Positions 29,238 to 37,492 of a DNA stretch of 53,660 nt are shown here, piece by piece. The position numbers were made by a program, and so were the translations under genes. This DNA is from a virus. The notes beneath the pieces are model-generated. The model worked only from the letters and a program-made list of their open reading frames with translations. It had not been told where the DNA came from and made no database searches. The DNA lies in IMG/VR virus record IMGVR_UViG_3300025887_000028, positions 1 to 53,660 of that record, one strand, 5' to 3'. Position 1 is the stretch's first letter, and every line of letters starts with the position of its first letter.

Positions 29238-30698
29238 ATGGAAAGAGTTGTCGTTGAAAAGGTAGATGAGGTCTACGTTCGTGTCGTCGCAGAACCTGGT
29301 ATCAAGATGGAGATGTCCGCATACTTCGAATTTTTTGTTCCAGGTTACAAGTTTATGCCAAGCTATAAGAACAAAATGTGGGATGGGAAGATCCGGCTTC
29401 TCAACACCATGACTGGTATGATATATGCAGGTCTTGTGGGTTACATTGCAAAATTCTGTAAAACAAGAGACTATGAACTCGTGCTCGGTGAAAATATGGC
29501 ACCACTCGAAACATTTCCGGACACTGCTGGTTACGATCTTGCAGAGCAGTTTAATAGCGCATTCGCACCTCGCGACTATCAAAACGATGCAGTTGTCGAA
29601 GCATTGAATGGCGAAAGAAAGCTTCTGCTGTCGCCAACTGCATCTGGTAAATCTTTCATTATCTATCTGCTTGCTAGATATCATGCTGAAATCTGCAATA
29701 GACGCGTTCTCATTCTTGTTCCTACAACATCACTCGTATCACAGATGGCATCTGACTTCGTTGAATACAATAGAGGTAAACCTCTTGATACACATAAGAT
29801 TATGGCAGGAGTGGATAAGAATGTAGATGCACAATATACAGTATCCACATGGCAGTCTATATACAAGCAAAGAAAAGACTACTTCGATAAGTTCGATGTT
29901 ATTTTTGTTGATGAAGCACATCAAGCTAAAGCCAAATCTATCACGAAGATTCTTGAAAAGATGCCTAACATACGTTATAGATACGGTTTAACTGGGACAC
30001 TAGATGACACTGAAACACATGAACTAGTTCTCACTGGGCTTTTTGGTCCAGTGTATCAAGTTACGCATACAAAGACGTTAATTGAGAACAAAACTCTTGC
30101 TGACTTCAAAATCAAAGCAGTGACACTCGAATATCCTGATGGATTGCGCAAGCTAAATAGTAATAAGTCATATCAAGAAGAGATTGATTGGATCGTTCGT
30201 GATGAAGCAAGAAACAAATTTATTCGTAACTTGGCATGGAGTTTACCAGGAAACACTCTCATACTTTTTCAGTTTGTTGAGAAGCACGGTAAAGTCCTTG
30301 CGCCTATGTTGCAAAGAGAAGACAAGAACGTACATTTCATCCATGGTGGGGTTGGGGCACAAGAGCGGGAGGATGTTCGAGGTACTGTCGAAGACAGTGG
30401 CGACAATATTATTCTTGCAAGTTACGGCACATTTTCTACGGGGGTTAGCATTAAAAGACTTGACAATATCATTTTTGCTAGTCCTTCTAAATCTAAAATC
30501 AGAAATCTACAGTCAATTGGGCGAGTGCTGCGTAAAGGCAACGGTAAAGATAAAGCTGTTCTATATGACATTGTGGACGACTTACAATGGAAGTCAAAAA
30601 AGAACTTTGCAGTTCAACACTTCCTTGAGCGTGTGAAAATCTACTCGAATGAGGGTTTCGAATTTAAGATATATAATGTTAAGATAGGAGATCATTGA
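29238..30698 (+). CDS. uvsW: UvsW-type recombination helicase/ATPase
   Basis: The SF2 helicase is 486 residues (T4 about 500). An N-terminal substrate domain (about 1-100) is followed by a Walker A-like SPTASGKS, motif Ia LVPTTSLVSQM, DEAH motif VDEAHQAK, GLTGTLDD, and motif VI SIGRVLRKG. In T4, UvsW unwinds R-loops and branched DNA and switches replication from origin-dependent to recombination-dependent. It is cotranscribed with uvsY. Confidence 0.94.
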   Translation: MERVVVEKVDEVYVRVVAEPGIKMEMSAYFEFFVPGYKFMPSYKNKMWDGKIRLLNTMTGMIYAGLVGYIAKFCKTRDYELVLGENMAPLETFPDTAGYDLAEQFNSAFAPRDYQNDAVVEALNGERKLLLSPTASGKSFIIYLLARYHAEICNRRVLILVPTTSLVSQMASDFVEYNRGKPLDTHKIMAGVDKNVDAQYTVSTWQSIYKQRKDYFDKFDVIFVDEAHQAKAKSITKILEKMPNIRYRYGLTGTLDDTETHELVLTGLFGPVYQVTHTKTLIENKTLADFKIKAVTLEYPDGLRKLNSNKSYQEEIDWIVRDEARNKFIRNLAWSLPGNTLILFQFVEKHGKVLAPMLQREDKNVHFIHGGVGAQEREDVRGTVEDSGDNIILASYGTFSTGVSIKRLDNIIFASPSKSKIRNLQSIGRVLRKGNGKDKAVLYDIVDDLQWKSKKNFAVQHFLERVKIYSNEGFEFKIYNVKIGDH

Positions 30699-31048
30699 TG
30701 AACCTGTTACACATAAAACTGAAGAACGGTGAAGACATTCTTGCAAAAGATCAGTCTACATCACTTGAAAACGTTGTTGTAGTTGCGATGCCTATCTCTG
30801 TTCACATGGATCCTTTGCACGGCTTCTTTGCTAAATCTTGGATGGTTCTGTCAGATATCGATGTAGTTTCCATCAATAAAAATGACATAATGTTTTGTTA
30901 TCCTGCGTCTCAGCATGGTGTCAACTACTATGAAGAGTTTATGAAGAAGCATATCAGATACGATGATGATATTGAATCTGATGATATCGATGACCTAGAG
31001 AAGATGTTCGAAGCAATGCTAGAATCTAAATCATCTAAAATACACTAA
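30698..31048 (+). CDS. Conserved small protein after uvsW, Sm-like fold predicted
   Basis: The 116-residue protein has an N-terminal half (HIKLKNGEDILAKDQSTSL, then VVVAMPISV) reading like the five-stranded Sm/LSm barrel of nucleic-acid-binding proteins. It has a C-terminal acidic helix (DDDIESDDIDDLEKMFEAML). ATG 30698 is chosen because AGGAG at 30686-30690 is well spaced; a TTG at 30695 is the alternative. It ends the uvsY-uvsW operon. I do not recognise a specific function. Confidence 0.7.
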   Translation: MNLLHIKLKNGEDILAKDQSTSLENVVVVAMPISVHMDPLHGFFAKSWMVLSDIDVVSINKNDIMFCYPASQHGVNYYEEFMKKHIRYDDDIESDDIDDLEKMFEAMLESKSSKIH

Positions 31049-31093
31049 TAGTATTCATATTCGTTATAAGCATTATACACATTCTCAGCACCC

Positions 31094-31121
31094 ATGTCAA
31101 CCATTAATTAGGGGTTGACAT
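31094..31121. promoter_or_regulatory. 9-bp inverted repeat over the -35 of the gene 55 promoter
   Basis: ATGTCAACC and GGTTGACAT are perfect arms with a 10-bp spacer. The right arm contains the TTGACA -35 box of the following promoter, so it is a candidate operator. As RNA it could form a hairpin ending the uvsW operon. Confidence 0.55.
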
Positions 31122-31143
31122 CACATATATTTTGGTATACAAT
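31115..31143 (+). promoter_or_regulatory. Sigma70-type promoter for gene 55
   Basis: TTGACA-N17-TACAAT, ending 19 nt before the chosen gene 55 ATG. The predicted RNA start (about 31150) excludes the longer TTG-initiated reading frame. Confidence 0.78.
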
Positions 31144-31162
31144 GAAAAGAAAAGGATTTGAA

Positions 31163-31687
31163 ATGGCTAAAGCTAAAAGAAATTATGTAAACAACGCTCA
31201 CTTTTTCGATGCTATGGTTGAGTACCGCAAGCTATGCGAAGATGCTGAGAACGGTGGAGACGAACATCCACGAATACCGAACTACATAGGCGAGTGTCTA
31301 TATCAGATAGCGAATCGTCTTGCAACAAAACCTAACTTCTCTGGATATTCATATAAAGAAGAGATGATTAGTGATGGATTAGAAAATGCGATCATGGCAG
31401 TCAAGAACTTTGATCCAGATAAGTCTAAGAATCCATTCGCATACTTCACACAAGTCATCTACTTTGCGTTTCTCAGACGAATCGAAAAAGAGAAGAAGCA
31501 GTTGTACATCAAACACAAGGTTGTTGAAAACTCTGTAATTCATGATACAGCAGTCGATAGATCAGGTGGTGGCGAGAGTAAAGATGGTAGTGCTGCATAC
31601 ATTGACTTGGATAATGATTACATGAGTAACTTTGTTGAAGGATATGAAGCCACTATGCAGAAGAAACGAGATAATGCGAAAAAATGA
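31163..31687 (+). CDS. gp55: Late-transcription sigma factor gp55
   Basis: This 174-residue sigma70-like factor (T4: 185) directs host RNA polymerase to TATAAATA late promoters together with the gp45 clamp. Sigma region 2-like sequence is visible: YKEEMISDGLENAIMAVKNFD, PFAYFTQVIYFAFLRRIEKE. The many TATAAATA sites in this window are its expected targets. Start 31163 (MAKAKRNY) follows AAAAGGATTTGAA. An ATG at 31142 lies in the -10 region and is rejected. Confidence 0.92.
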   Translation: MAKAKRNYVNNAHFFDAMVEYRKLCEDAENGGDEHPRIPNYIGECLYQIANRLATKPNFSGYSYKEEMISDGLENAIMAVKNFDPDKSKNPFAYFTQVIYFAFLRRIEKEKKQLYIKHKVVENSVIHDTAVDRSGGGESKDGSAAYIDLDNDYMSNFVEGYEATMQKKRDNAKK

Positions 31688-31699
31688 TGGAGTATAATT

Positions 31700-31867
31700 A
31701 TGGCGCAACCTTTACCAGTTATTATAGAAGACTTAGTTGCTAAAGTAAGAGATAGTAAGACGCATCCTGAACAGAGGCAGCATTACGCAGGAACTTTGAA
31801 AAATATTATTGATGAAAGCACCAAAGCATATAAGCAATGGGAGCAAGATTGGGTTAATAGACGATAA
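31700..31867 (+). CDS. Small protein between genes 55 and 47, 55 aa
   Basis: A short reading frame begins MAQPLPVIIEDLVAKVRD and ends in a tryptophan-bearing helix (WEQDWVNRR). GATGGAG lies upstream. Its TAA shares one base with the gene 47 ATG (TAATG), which argues for real, coupled translation. It is predicted soluble and helical; no family is recognised. Confidence 0.65.
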   Translation: MAQPLPVIIEDLVAKVRDSKTHPEQRQHYAGTLKNIIDESTKAYKQWEQDWVNRR

Positions 31868-32934
31868 TGAAGATAGCCATTATAACTGACACACACTGGG
31901 GTGCGAGAAATGACAACGCTGCACTTGCACATCACTTTGCAAAATTTTATACCGACGTATTCTTTCCTACCCTAGAAGCTGAAGGTGTAAAGACTATTTT
32001 GCATTTGGGCGATTTAATGGATCGTCGTAAATATGTCAACTATGTTACAGCAAGAAACACTGAAACGTATTTCATCAAACCGTGTTATGACATGGGTATT
32101 GATGTTCATATCATTGCAGGTAATCACGACACATACTACAAGAATACGAACGAAGTCAACAGTCTACGCGAGTTGTACTCGGAAACAAAGTATGATAATT
32201 TAAATCTATATTGGGAAAAGCCGACTGAATTGCATTTCGATGGCTGTGATATTATGCTTGCGCCATGGATTTGCGCAGACAATTCACACGAGACACTTGA
32301 AATATTTCAGAATACCAAGGCGCAAGTTCTTATGGGTCACTTTGAAATCTCTGGCTTTGAGATGATGAAAGGTCACTTGTGTGATCATGGGTTAAGCAAA
32401 TCTATCTTCAAAAAGTTTGACGATGTTTATTCTGGTCACTTTCATCATCCGTCATCGCATGATAACATCACATATCTTGGCGCACCGTATGAGATGAACT
32501 GGTCGGATTATGACGGAAAACGTGGATTTCACATCTTTGATACCAAAACTCGTGAGATGACTTTCTATCAAAATCCACATAGAATCTTTCATAAAATCAT
32601 CTATGATGACACTGACATGACAATCGAAGATGTTGCAGAACTTGACATTTCTCTATTGACAAACACATTCATAAAGGTTATAATCAGAGAGAGAAATAAT
32701 CCATACATCTTTGATTTATTCCTTGACCGATTACAGTCAAGTGATGCTGCTGATATCAAGATTGTTGAAGATCATATGAACTTGGACTTAATCGGTGATG
32801 ACGAGTTGCTTGATGAAGCACAGGACACATTGACTATATTGAAGCAATATGTTGACACTATGAATCTGTCGAGCAATAAGGACAAGGTGAATACGTGCTT
32901 GCGTGAACTATACAGTGAGGCTATAAATCTGTGA
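31867..32934 (+). CDS. gp47: Recombination endonuclease subunit gp47 (SbcD/Mre11-like)
   Basis: This 355-residue metallophosphoesterase has all expected metal motifs: DTHWG (about 8-12), GDLMDRR (about 48-54), GNHDTY (about 82-87) and GHFHHP near residue 195. With gp46 it forms the Mre11/Rad50-type complex that resects DNA ends for recombination-dependent replication and contributes to host DNA breakdown. It overlaps gene 46 by four bases (GTGA). A consensus-quality promoter lies inside the gene at 32656. Confidence 0.95.
   Translation: MKIAIITDTHWGARNDNAALAHHFAKFYTDVFFPTLEAEGVKTILHLGDLMDRRKYVNYVTARNTETYFIKPCYDMGIDVHIIAGNHDTYYKNTNEVNSLRELYSETKYDNLNLYWEKPTELHFDGCDIMLAPWICADNSHETLEIFQNTKAQVLMGHFEISGFEMMKGHLCDHGLSKSIFKKFDDVYSGHFHHPSSHDNITYLGAPYEMNWSDYDGKRGFHIFDTKTREMTFYQNPHRIFHKIIYDDTDMTIEDVAELDISLLTNTFIKVIIRERNNPYIFDLFLDRLQSSDAADIKIVEDHMNLDLIGDDELLDEAQDTLTILKQYVDTMNLSSNKDKVNTCLRELYSEAINL
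32656..32684 (+). promoter_or_regulatory. Consensus sigma70 promoter inside gene 47
   Basis: TTGACA-N17-TATAAT is a perfect match to both hexamers with optimal spacing, about 245 bp upstream of gene 46. It could drive gene 46 and the island behind it. Confidence 0.6.
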
Positions 32935-34640
32935 TACATTTTGATAAGTTATCCTATAAAAATATATTGTCAACAGGCAACGCTTGGACTGAGATTGATC
33001 TGGCAGCCAACAAATCTACGCTGATCGTGGGTGAAAACGGTGCTGGTAAATCGACTATGCTAGATGCAATCTGCTTTGCACTTTATGGTAAACCTTTTCG
33101 CAAGATTAACAAGCCACAGCTAATGAATTCTATCAATCAAAAAGACTTGAAGGTCAAGGTAGAATTTACAACATCTGGTCACAAATATATTGTTCTTAGA
33201 GGTATGAAGCCAGCCATCTTTGAGATATGGCGAGATGGTGAATTGCTTAATCAAGACGCAGCGGCGCGTGACTATCAAGCTTATCTTGAGGAGAATATTC
33301 TTAAATTGAATTTCAAATCTTTCGGACAAGTTGTTGTACTGGGTTCAAGTACATTCGTACCTTTCATGCAGCTACCCGCAAAGTCTAGACGCGATGTTAT
33401 TGAAGATTTGCTTGATATTCAAATCTTTACTGTCATGAACACTCTACTAAAAGAGAAGATTTCTGCGAATAAAGATAATGTCGCGGAAATAAAATATCAA
33501 ATTGACCTGCTCAAAAACAAAATCGAATCTGCTAAGAATCACAACGAATCTATTCGCAAAATCAAAGAAACTGAGGTTTCGCGAATCAAAGATCGTGTGA
33601 AAGAACAGTTAACTATCATTGAAGCAGAGGAGAAGAATATTGAATCTGTTTCTTCAGTGATGGACAATCTCACTGCGCAGATCGGTGACAAATCTTCCGA
33701 GAAAAAGAAGCTAGAAGAGCTTGGTAAGATAGACGATAAATTAGACACGAAGATGCGTCAGATCATGAAGGAAGTGAAGTTCTATGAGAATCATGATAAC
33801 TGTCCAACGTGTAAGCAAGGTATCGAGCACACATTCAAAGAAGATACCAAATCTTCGCATCTGGAAAAGGTCAAAGAAATTGAGTTGGCAAAGGAGCAAA
33901 TTGTCGAGCGAAAGTCGAAGCATATCAATAGACTTAATGTAGTAAGCGATATCGAGGACGAGATTTCTGCGCATCATCTCAGAGTATCTGAGCATAGAGC
34001 GAATGTTAAGTTTGCAAAGAATACGCTATCAAGTATTCGAACAGAGCTTGAAGATGCCCAGAAAGAATTTGAGAGTATTGACACATCTACCATAAATAAT
34101 CTAGAAAGCGATCTAAAGTCTTACCACGCGAATCAAACTGAGTTGTTTGATAGTCGAGAAACTTTGTCACTTGTCAGTTCAATGTTAAAAGATGGTGGCA
34201 TTAAAACGCGAATCATCAAACAGTATATTCCTATCATGAATAAATTGATCAACAAGTATCTTGCTGCTATGGATTTCTTTGTGCAATTTGAATTAGACGA
34301 GAGTTTTAATGAAACAATTAAGAGTCGTTTTCGTGACGAGTTTTCTTACGCTTCTTTCTCCGAAGGAGAGAAATTGCGTATTGACCTTGCCCTACTATTT
34401 ACATGGAGAGCAGTAGCAAAACTTCGTAACTCGGTATCTACTAATCTACTGATCATGGACGAGATTATGGATAGTAGTCTTGACAACACAGGAACAGAAG
34501 AGTTCTTGAAAATTATCAACGAACTTACAGCAGATTCCAACATCTTTATCATCAGTCACAAGGGTGATCAATTGTACGACAAATTCGATAACGTTATCCG
34601 TTTCGAAAAGGTTAAAAATTTTAGTAGAATGGCTACATAG
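32931..34640 (+). CDS. gp46: Recombination endonuclease subunit gp46 (SbcC/Rad50-like)
   Basis: The SMC-type ATPase is 569 residues (T4: 560). Walker A GENGAGKST lies at about 35-43, coiled-coil arms at about 165-420, a zinc hook CPTCKQG near residue 290, a signature-like FSEGEKLRIDLAL, and Walker B LLIMDEIMDSSLD. The start is GTG inside the end of gene 47, so coupling is expected. It is the partner of gp47 in end resection. Confidence 0.95.
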   Translation: MIHFDKLSYKNILSTGNAWTEIDLAANKSTLIVGENGAGKSTMLDAICFALYGKPFRKINKPQLMNSINQKDLKVKVEFTTSGHKYIVLRGMKPAIFEIWRDGELLNQDAAARDYQAYLEENILKLNFKSFGQVVVLGSSTFVPFMQLPAKSRRDVIEDLLDIQIFTVMNTLLKEKISANKDNVAEIKYQIDLLKNKIESAKNHNESIRKIKETEVSRIKDRVKEQLTIIEAEEKNIESVSSVMDNLTAQIGDKSSEKKKLEELGKIDDKLDTKMRQIMKEVKFYENHDNCPTCKQGIEHTFKEDTKSSHLEKVKEIELAKEQIVERKSKHINRLNVVSDIEDEISAHHLRVSEHRANVKFAKNTLSSIRTELEDAQKEFESIDTSTINNLESDLKSYHANQTELFDSRETLSLVSSMLKDGGIKTRIIKQYIPIMNKLINKYLAAMDFFVQFELDESFNETIKSRFRDEFSYASFSEGEKLRIDLALLFTWRAVAKLRNSVSTNLLIMDEIMDSSLDNTGTEEFLKIINELTADSNIFIISHKGDQLYDKFDNVIRFEKVKNFSRMAT

Positions 34641-34649
34641 GAGAGTAAA

Positions 34650-34808
34650 ATGCAAACTGGAAGACTTGCTTCTTTAGAAAGCAAACATAAAGACTTGCAC
34701 AATCGTATTGAAGTTCTTGAGGCTGAGAAGGCACCTGAGAAGTATATTAAGCCTTTGAAAGTTGAAAAACTCATGATAAAGGACGAGATTGAAAAATTGC
34801 ATGTATAA
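34650..34808 (+). CDS. Small DUF465 (YdcH)-like helical protein, 52 aa
   Basis: The reading frame begins MQTGRLASLESKHKDLHNRI and ends PLKVEKLMIKDEIEKLHV. The pattern H-K-D-L-x-x-R-I ... LKxEKLxxKDEI is that of DUF465/YdcH proteins, short antiparallel helical hairpins of unknown role in proteobacteria. TAGGAGAG lies just upstream. It overlaps the next gene by 8 bp and appears to start the accessory operon after gene 46. Confidence 0.7.
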   Translation: MQTGRLASLESKHKDLHNRIEVLEAEKAPEKYIKPLKVEKLMIKDEIEKLHV

Positions 34809-35217
34809 CACTAAGATAGGATTCACATGCTCTGTTTTTGATTTACTCCACGCCGGACACATTGCTATGTTGCGCGAAGCAAAGACGCAGTGCGACTATC
34901 TTATCTGTGGGCTTCAGCTAGACCCGAATATTGATAGACCAGAGAAGAATAGACCGGTTCAGACTGTGGTAGAACGCTATACACAGCTATCAGCCGTCAA
35001 GTATGTTGACGAAATAATTCCGTATGTGACAGAAAAAGACTTGACAGATATGCTTGAAATGTATAGTATAGATGTAAGGATTTTGGGTGACGAATACAAA
35101 GACAAGGACTTCACTGGTCGTGAACTGTGTGATAAACTTGGTATTGACTTGTATTTCAATCGCCGCAACCATAGATTTTCATCAAGTGAATTGAGAAAAA
35201 GAATTTTGGAGAAATAA
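34801..35217 (+). CDS. Cytidylyltransferase-like nucleotidyltransferase (TagD-type)
   Basis: This 138-residue protein has the HxGH signature in GFTCSVFDLLHAGHIAML and the C-terminal motif RRNHRFSSSELRKRI, comparable with the RTxGISTT-type loop of TagD enzymes. Such enzymes make CDP-glycerol or other NDP-activated polyols or sugars from NTP and a phosphate ester. ATG 34801 is chosen; a TTG at 34789 is the alternative. It is followed by a one-base stop-start overlap with the FkbM gene. Substrate unknown; supply of an activated group for DNA or capsid decoration is inferred from the neighbours. Confidence 0.82.
   Translation: MYNTKIGFTCSVFDLLHAGHIAMLREAKTQCDYLICGLQLDPNIDRPEKNRPVQTVVERYTQLSAVKYVDEIIPYVTEKDLTDMLEMYSIDVRILGDEYKDKDFTGRELCDKLGIDLYFNRRNHRFSSSELRKRILEK
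35041..35069 (+). promoter_or_regulatory. Candidate internal sigma70 promoter
   Basis: TTGACA-N17-TAGTAT inside the cytidylyltransferase gene, about 150 bp before the FkbM gene. The -10 is weak. Confidence 0.35.
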
Positions 35218-35960
35218 TGAAATTAAAGAGGCATAATTATACGAAAAATATTTTAGACTTTATAGATGAATCTGAAGACGAATATATTGATTTAGAGTTA
35301 CAAGAGAATAAAGGTATGAAAGCCTATGTCCGACCTGAGACGTCTGATCCATTTGTTCTAAAAGAAGTCTCTTCTGGCGAATATCGCAAACTCAAAATTA
35401 CTCCAGATGATGTAATCGTTGACTTTGGTTTAAATATAGGTATGTTTACAACTTATGCCCTTTTACAAGGCGCAAAAGAGGTTCACTCCTTTGAAGCTGA
35501 AACTGAGAATTTTCAACTTGCTCAGATGAATGTGAAGCTTAACGGAGTTGATGATAGAGCATATCTCCATAATCGTGCTGTTGTTGGGAATGATGATGAA
35601 GAACGCTATTTCTCTATCAATGTAAAGAAAAATAAGGGTGCGCATTCACTTATTGAGAAGCGTGGTCGCGACACCGCCACCGTAAAGTGTATCAACGTCA
35701 ACAAGGTCTTAGAAGAAGTCAAGCCTAGCATTATTAAGATGGATATTGAAGGTGGTGAATATGAGGTCTTGAAATCCATTAAAAACTATGATACAATACA
35801 TCAATTGATATTTGAATTTCACCATGCACATTTGAACGATATTCCAGATCATCTTAAATATAATGAGATTTTGGACTTACTTCGTAAAGAGTTTTCCAAT
35901 GTTGAAGCAAGAGAAGATACAAAAGGCGCATGGGTATGTGTAGTATATTGTTGGAGATAA
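35217..35960 (+). CDS. FkbM-family methyltransferase
   Basis: This 247-residue SAM-dependent methyltransferase has motif I VDFGLNIGMFT (about 68-78), an acidic strand end HSFEAETENFQLA, and the FkbM signature KMDIEGGEYEVL near 175-186. FkbM enzymes typically O-methylate hydroxyls on sugars or related groups. It lies between the cytidylyltransferase and the TAGT-like glycosyltransferase, so its substrate may be the transferred sugar, perhaps on DNA. That link is inference; lipid or capsid glycan targets remain possible. Confidence 0.85.
   Translation: MKLKRHNYTKNILDFIDESEDEYIDLELQENKGMKAYVRPETSDPFVLKEVSSGEYRKLKITPDDVIVDFGLNIGMFTTYALLQGAKEVHSFEAETENFQLAQMNVKLNGVDDRAYLHNRAVVGNDDEERYFSINVKKNKGAHSLIEKRGRDTATVKCINVNKVLEEVKPSIIKMDIEGGEYEVLKSIKNYDTIHQLIFEFHHAHLNDIPDHLKYNEILDLLRKEFSNVEAREDTKGAWVCVVYCWR
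35769..35797 (+). promoter_or_regulatory. Extended -10 promoter upstream of the glycosyltransferase
   Basis: TTGAAA-N17-TACAAT with TG one base before the -10. It lies inside the FkbM gene about 165 bp before the TAGT-like gene. Confidence 0.5.
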
Positions 35961-35961
35961 C

Positions 35962-37467
35962 ATGAATAAAACACCTAAATCAGTTGTTGAAGAGAGCGGC
36001 GAATACGATAACTACCTCGACTTTCAAAAGAGAGTCGAGGACTCGTATAGTGTTGGTCTAGAAAAATTCTTTGGCGAAGAAGTACCAGATGTTCTGTACG
36101 ATCAGACGAAAGCCAAGCGTAAAAATGATGCTTGGAAAGTTGTTTATGTTCACTTCCGTAATATAGACGACCTTGAGGACTTCTGTAAGCGTATAAATCA
36201 AATGTTGGATTACAAGAAGAAAGTGACCTGGTATCCTTTGATTGATAGAGGTGCGACTCTGTTTGACGATGGAGATGAAGGTGAAATTGCAATTGATCGT
36301 ACACTTCTTATTCCTCGTAAGGAAACAAAAGAGAAGTTGCCTACTCTTGGTGAACTCAAGTGGAAGCAACACTGGCATGGTATGCCTGAGTTTGCGCAAG
36401 AGCATAGAGAACCGTTTCGCACCGTTCATGTGAAGTTTCGTAACGAAGAAGACTACCGAGAGTTTTCTCGGAAAATTGACCAAGAACTTACTGATAAGAC
36501 GAAAGCTATCTGGCATCCCAAGCTAGAGATTACAGCGAATCGTCTTCTGCGTTGGGTCGAAGATGGTGAGAGAACTCAAGCAAAACATCCACTCTACATT
36601 ATTTCAAAGACACGCTATGACAGTATGTTCACGTCACGTTCTTTGGCACGTATGCAGATTCCACATTACATTGCGATTGAGCCTCAAGAAGAAGAGCAAT
36701 ACGAAAAGGCACTAGACAACTTTGGTATTCGTGACTATGTAACACTTCTTGTTGCTCCATTCTCCAATCATGGCGATGGTCCAGGTCGTGCAAGAAACTG
36801 GTGTTGGGATCACTCTATCAGCATCGGTGCTAAGTATCACTGGGTCTTTGATGACAACATTAGTGACTTCTATCGTCTCCATGAGAATCAGCGTATTCGC
36901 TTTGAGAGTGGTGCAGGGTTTCGTGCGATGGAAGACTTTGTAGAGAGATTTAAGAATGTTTACATTGCTGGTCCACAGTATCGTTTCTTTATTGCACCAG
37001 ATCAGAAGTATCCTGCATTCGTTGCCAACACCCGTATATATTCTGCTTTGCTTATCAGGAATGATTGTAAGCATCGCTGGCGTGGTCGTTACAATGAAGA
37101 CACTGATATCTGCCTTCGGGTTCTGAAAGATGGCGACTGTACCATTCAGTTCAATGCATTTATGCAAGGCAAAGCTGCAACTCAGACTGTAAAGGGTGGT
37201 AATACCGCTGAGTTCTATCACGCAGAGAACTCGGAGAAGATTGATGATGCCACGAACTACAATGCTGAAGGTACTGTGAACAAATCGCAAATGCTTGTTG
37301 ATATGCACCCAGATGTAGCCCGTCTTGTCTGGCGCTATGGTCGCTGGCACCACTGGGTTGACTATGAACCCTTCAAGAAGAACCAGTTGAAGTATGTTGA
37401 TGGCTTCGAGGTGCCTACTGGCGTAAATAATTACGGAATGCGTCTAGAAACCGATTTTAAGGGTTGA
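35962..37467 (+). CDS. TAGT/GREB1-like glycosyltransferase with duplicated N-terminal domain
   Basis: In this 501-residue protein, residues about 58-105 and 150-195 are two copies of a small domain (VVYVHFRNIDDLEDFCKRIN / VHVKFRNEEDYREFSRKID, each ending near a W-(Y/H)-P). From about 205 on is a GT-A-type domain: GRARNWCWDHS, HWVFDDNISDFYRLHENQ with a DD metal site, RWRGRYNEDTDICLRVLKDG, and a C-terminal WRYGRWHHWVDY. This order fits the TET-associated/GREB1-like glycosyltransferases that decorate modified bases in phage DNA (family link from memory). The base carrying the sugar is not evident here, as no hydroxymethylase is in the window. Confidence 0.8.
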   Translation: MNKTPKSVVEESGEYDNYLDFQKRVEDSYSVGLEKFFGEEVPDVLYDQTKAKRKNDAWKVVYVHFRNIDDLEDFCKRINQMLDYKKKVTWYPLIDRGATLFDDGDEGEIAIDRTLLIPRKETKEKLPTLGELKWKQHWHGMPEFAQEHREPFRTVHVKFRNEEDYREFSRKIDQELTDKTKAIWHPKLEITANRLLRWVEDGERTQAKHPLYIISKTRYDSMFTSRSLARMQIPHYIAIEPQEEEQYEKALDNFGIRDYVTLLVAPFSNHGDGPGRARNWCWDHSISIGAKYHWVFDDNISDFYRLHENQRIRFESGAGFRAMEDFVERFKNVYIAGPQYRFFIAPDQKYPAFVANTRIYSALLIRNDCKHRWRGRYNEDTDICLRVLKDGDCTIQFNAFMQGKAATQTVKGGNTAEFYHAENSEKIDDATNYNAEGTVNKSQMLVDMHPDVARLVWRYGRWHHWVDYEPFKKNQLKYVDGFEVPTGVNNYGMRLETDFKG

Positions 37468-37492
37468 CATTCATGACGAATCACTATACATT
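37464..37492 (+). promoter_or_regulatory. Sigma70-type promoter for the HhH protein
   Basis: TTGACA-N17-TACATT, starting at the stop codon of the glycosyltransferase gene and ending 27 nt before ATG 37520. Confidence 0.68.

Noticed and set aside
29046-29684. 212-codon antisense frame across uvsY and uvsW
   Set aside because: It crosses two coupled sense genes with clear motifs, is rich in Cys/His/Ile typical of a reversed frame, and has no promoter.
34789-35217. Longer TTG-initiated form of the cytidylyltransferase
   Set aside because: The extra four residues add nothing conserved, and ATG 34801 gives the usual short lead to the GFTCSVFDLLHAGH core.
36712-37353. 213-codon antisense frame in the TAGT-like gene
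   Set aside because: The sense frame has conserved motifs throughout; the antisense product has no recognisable pattern.
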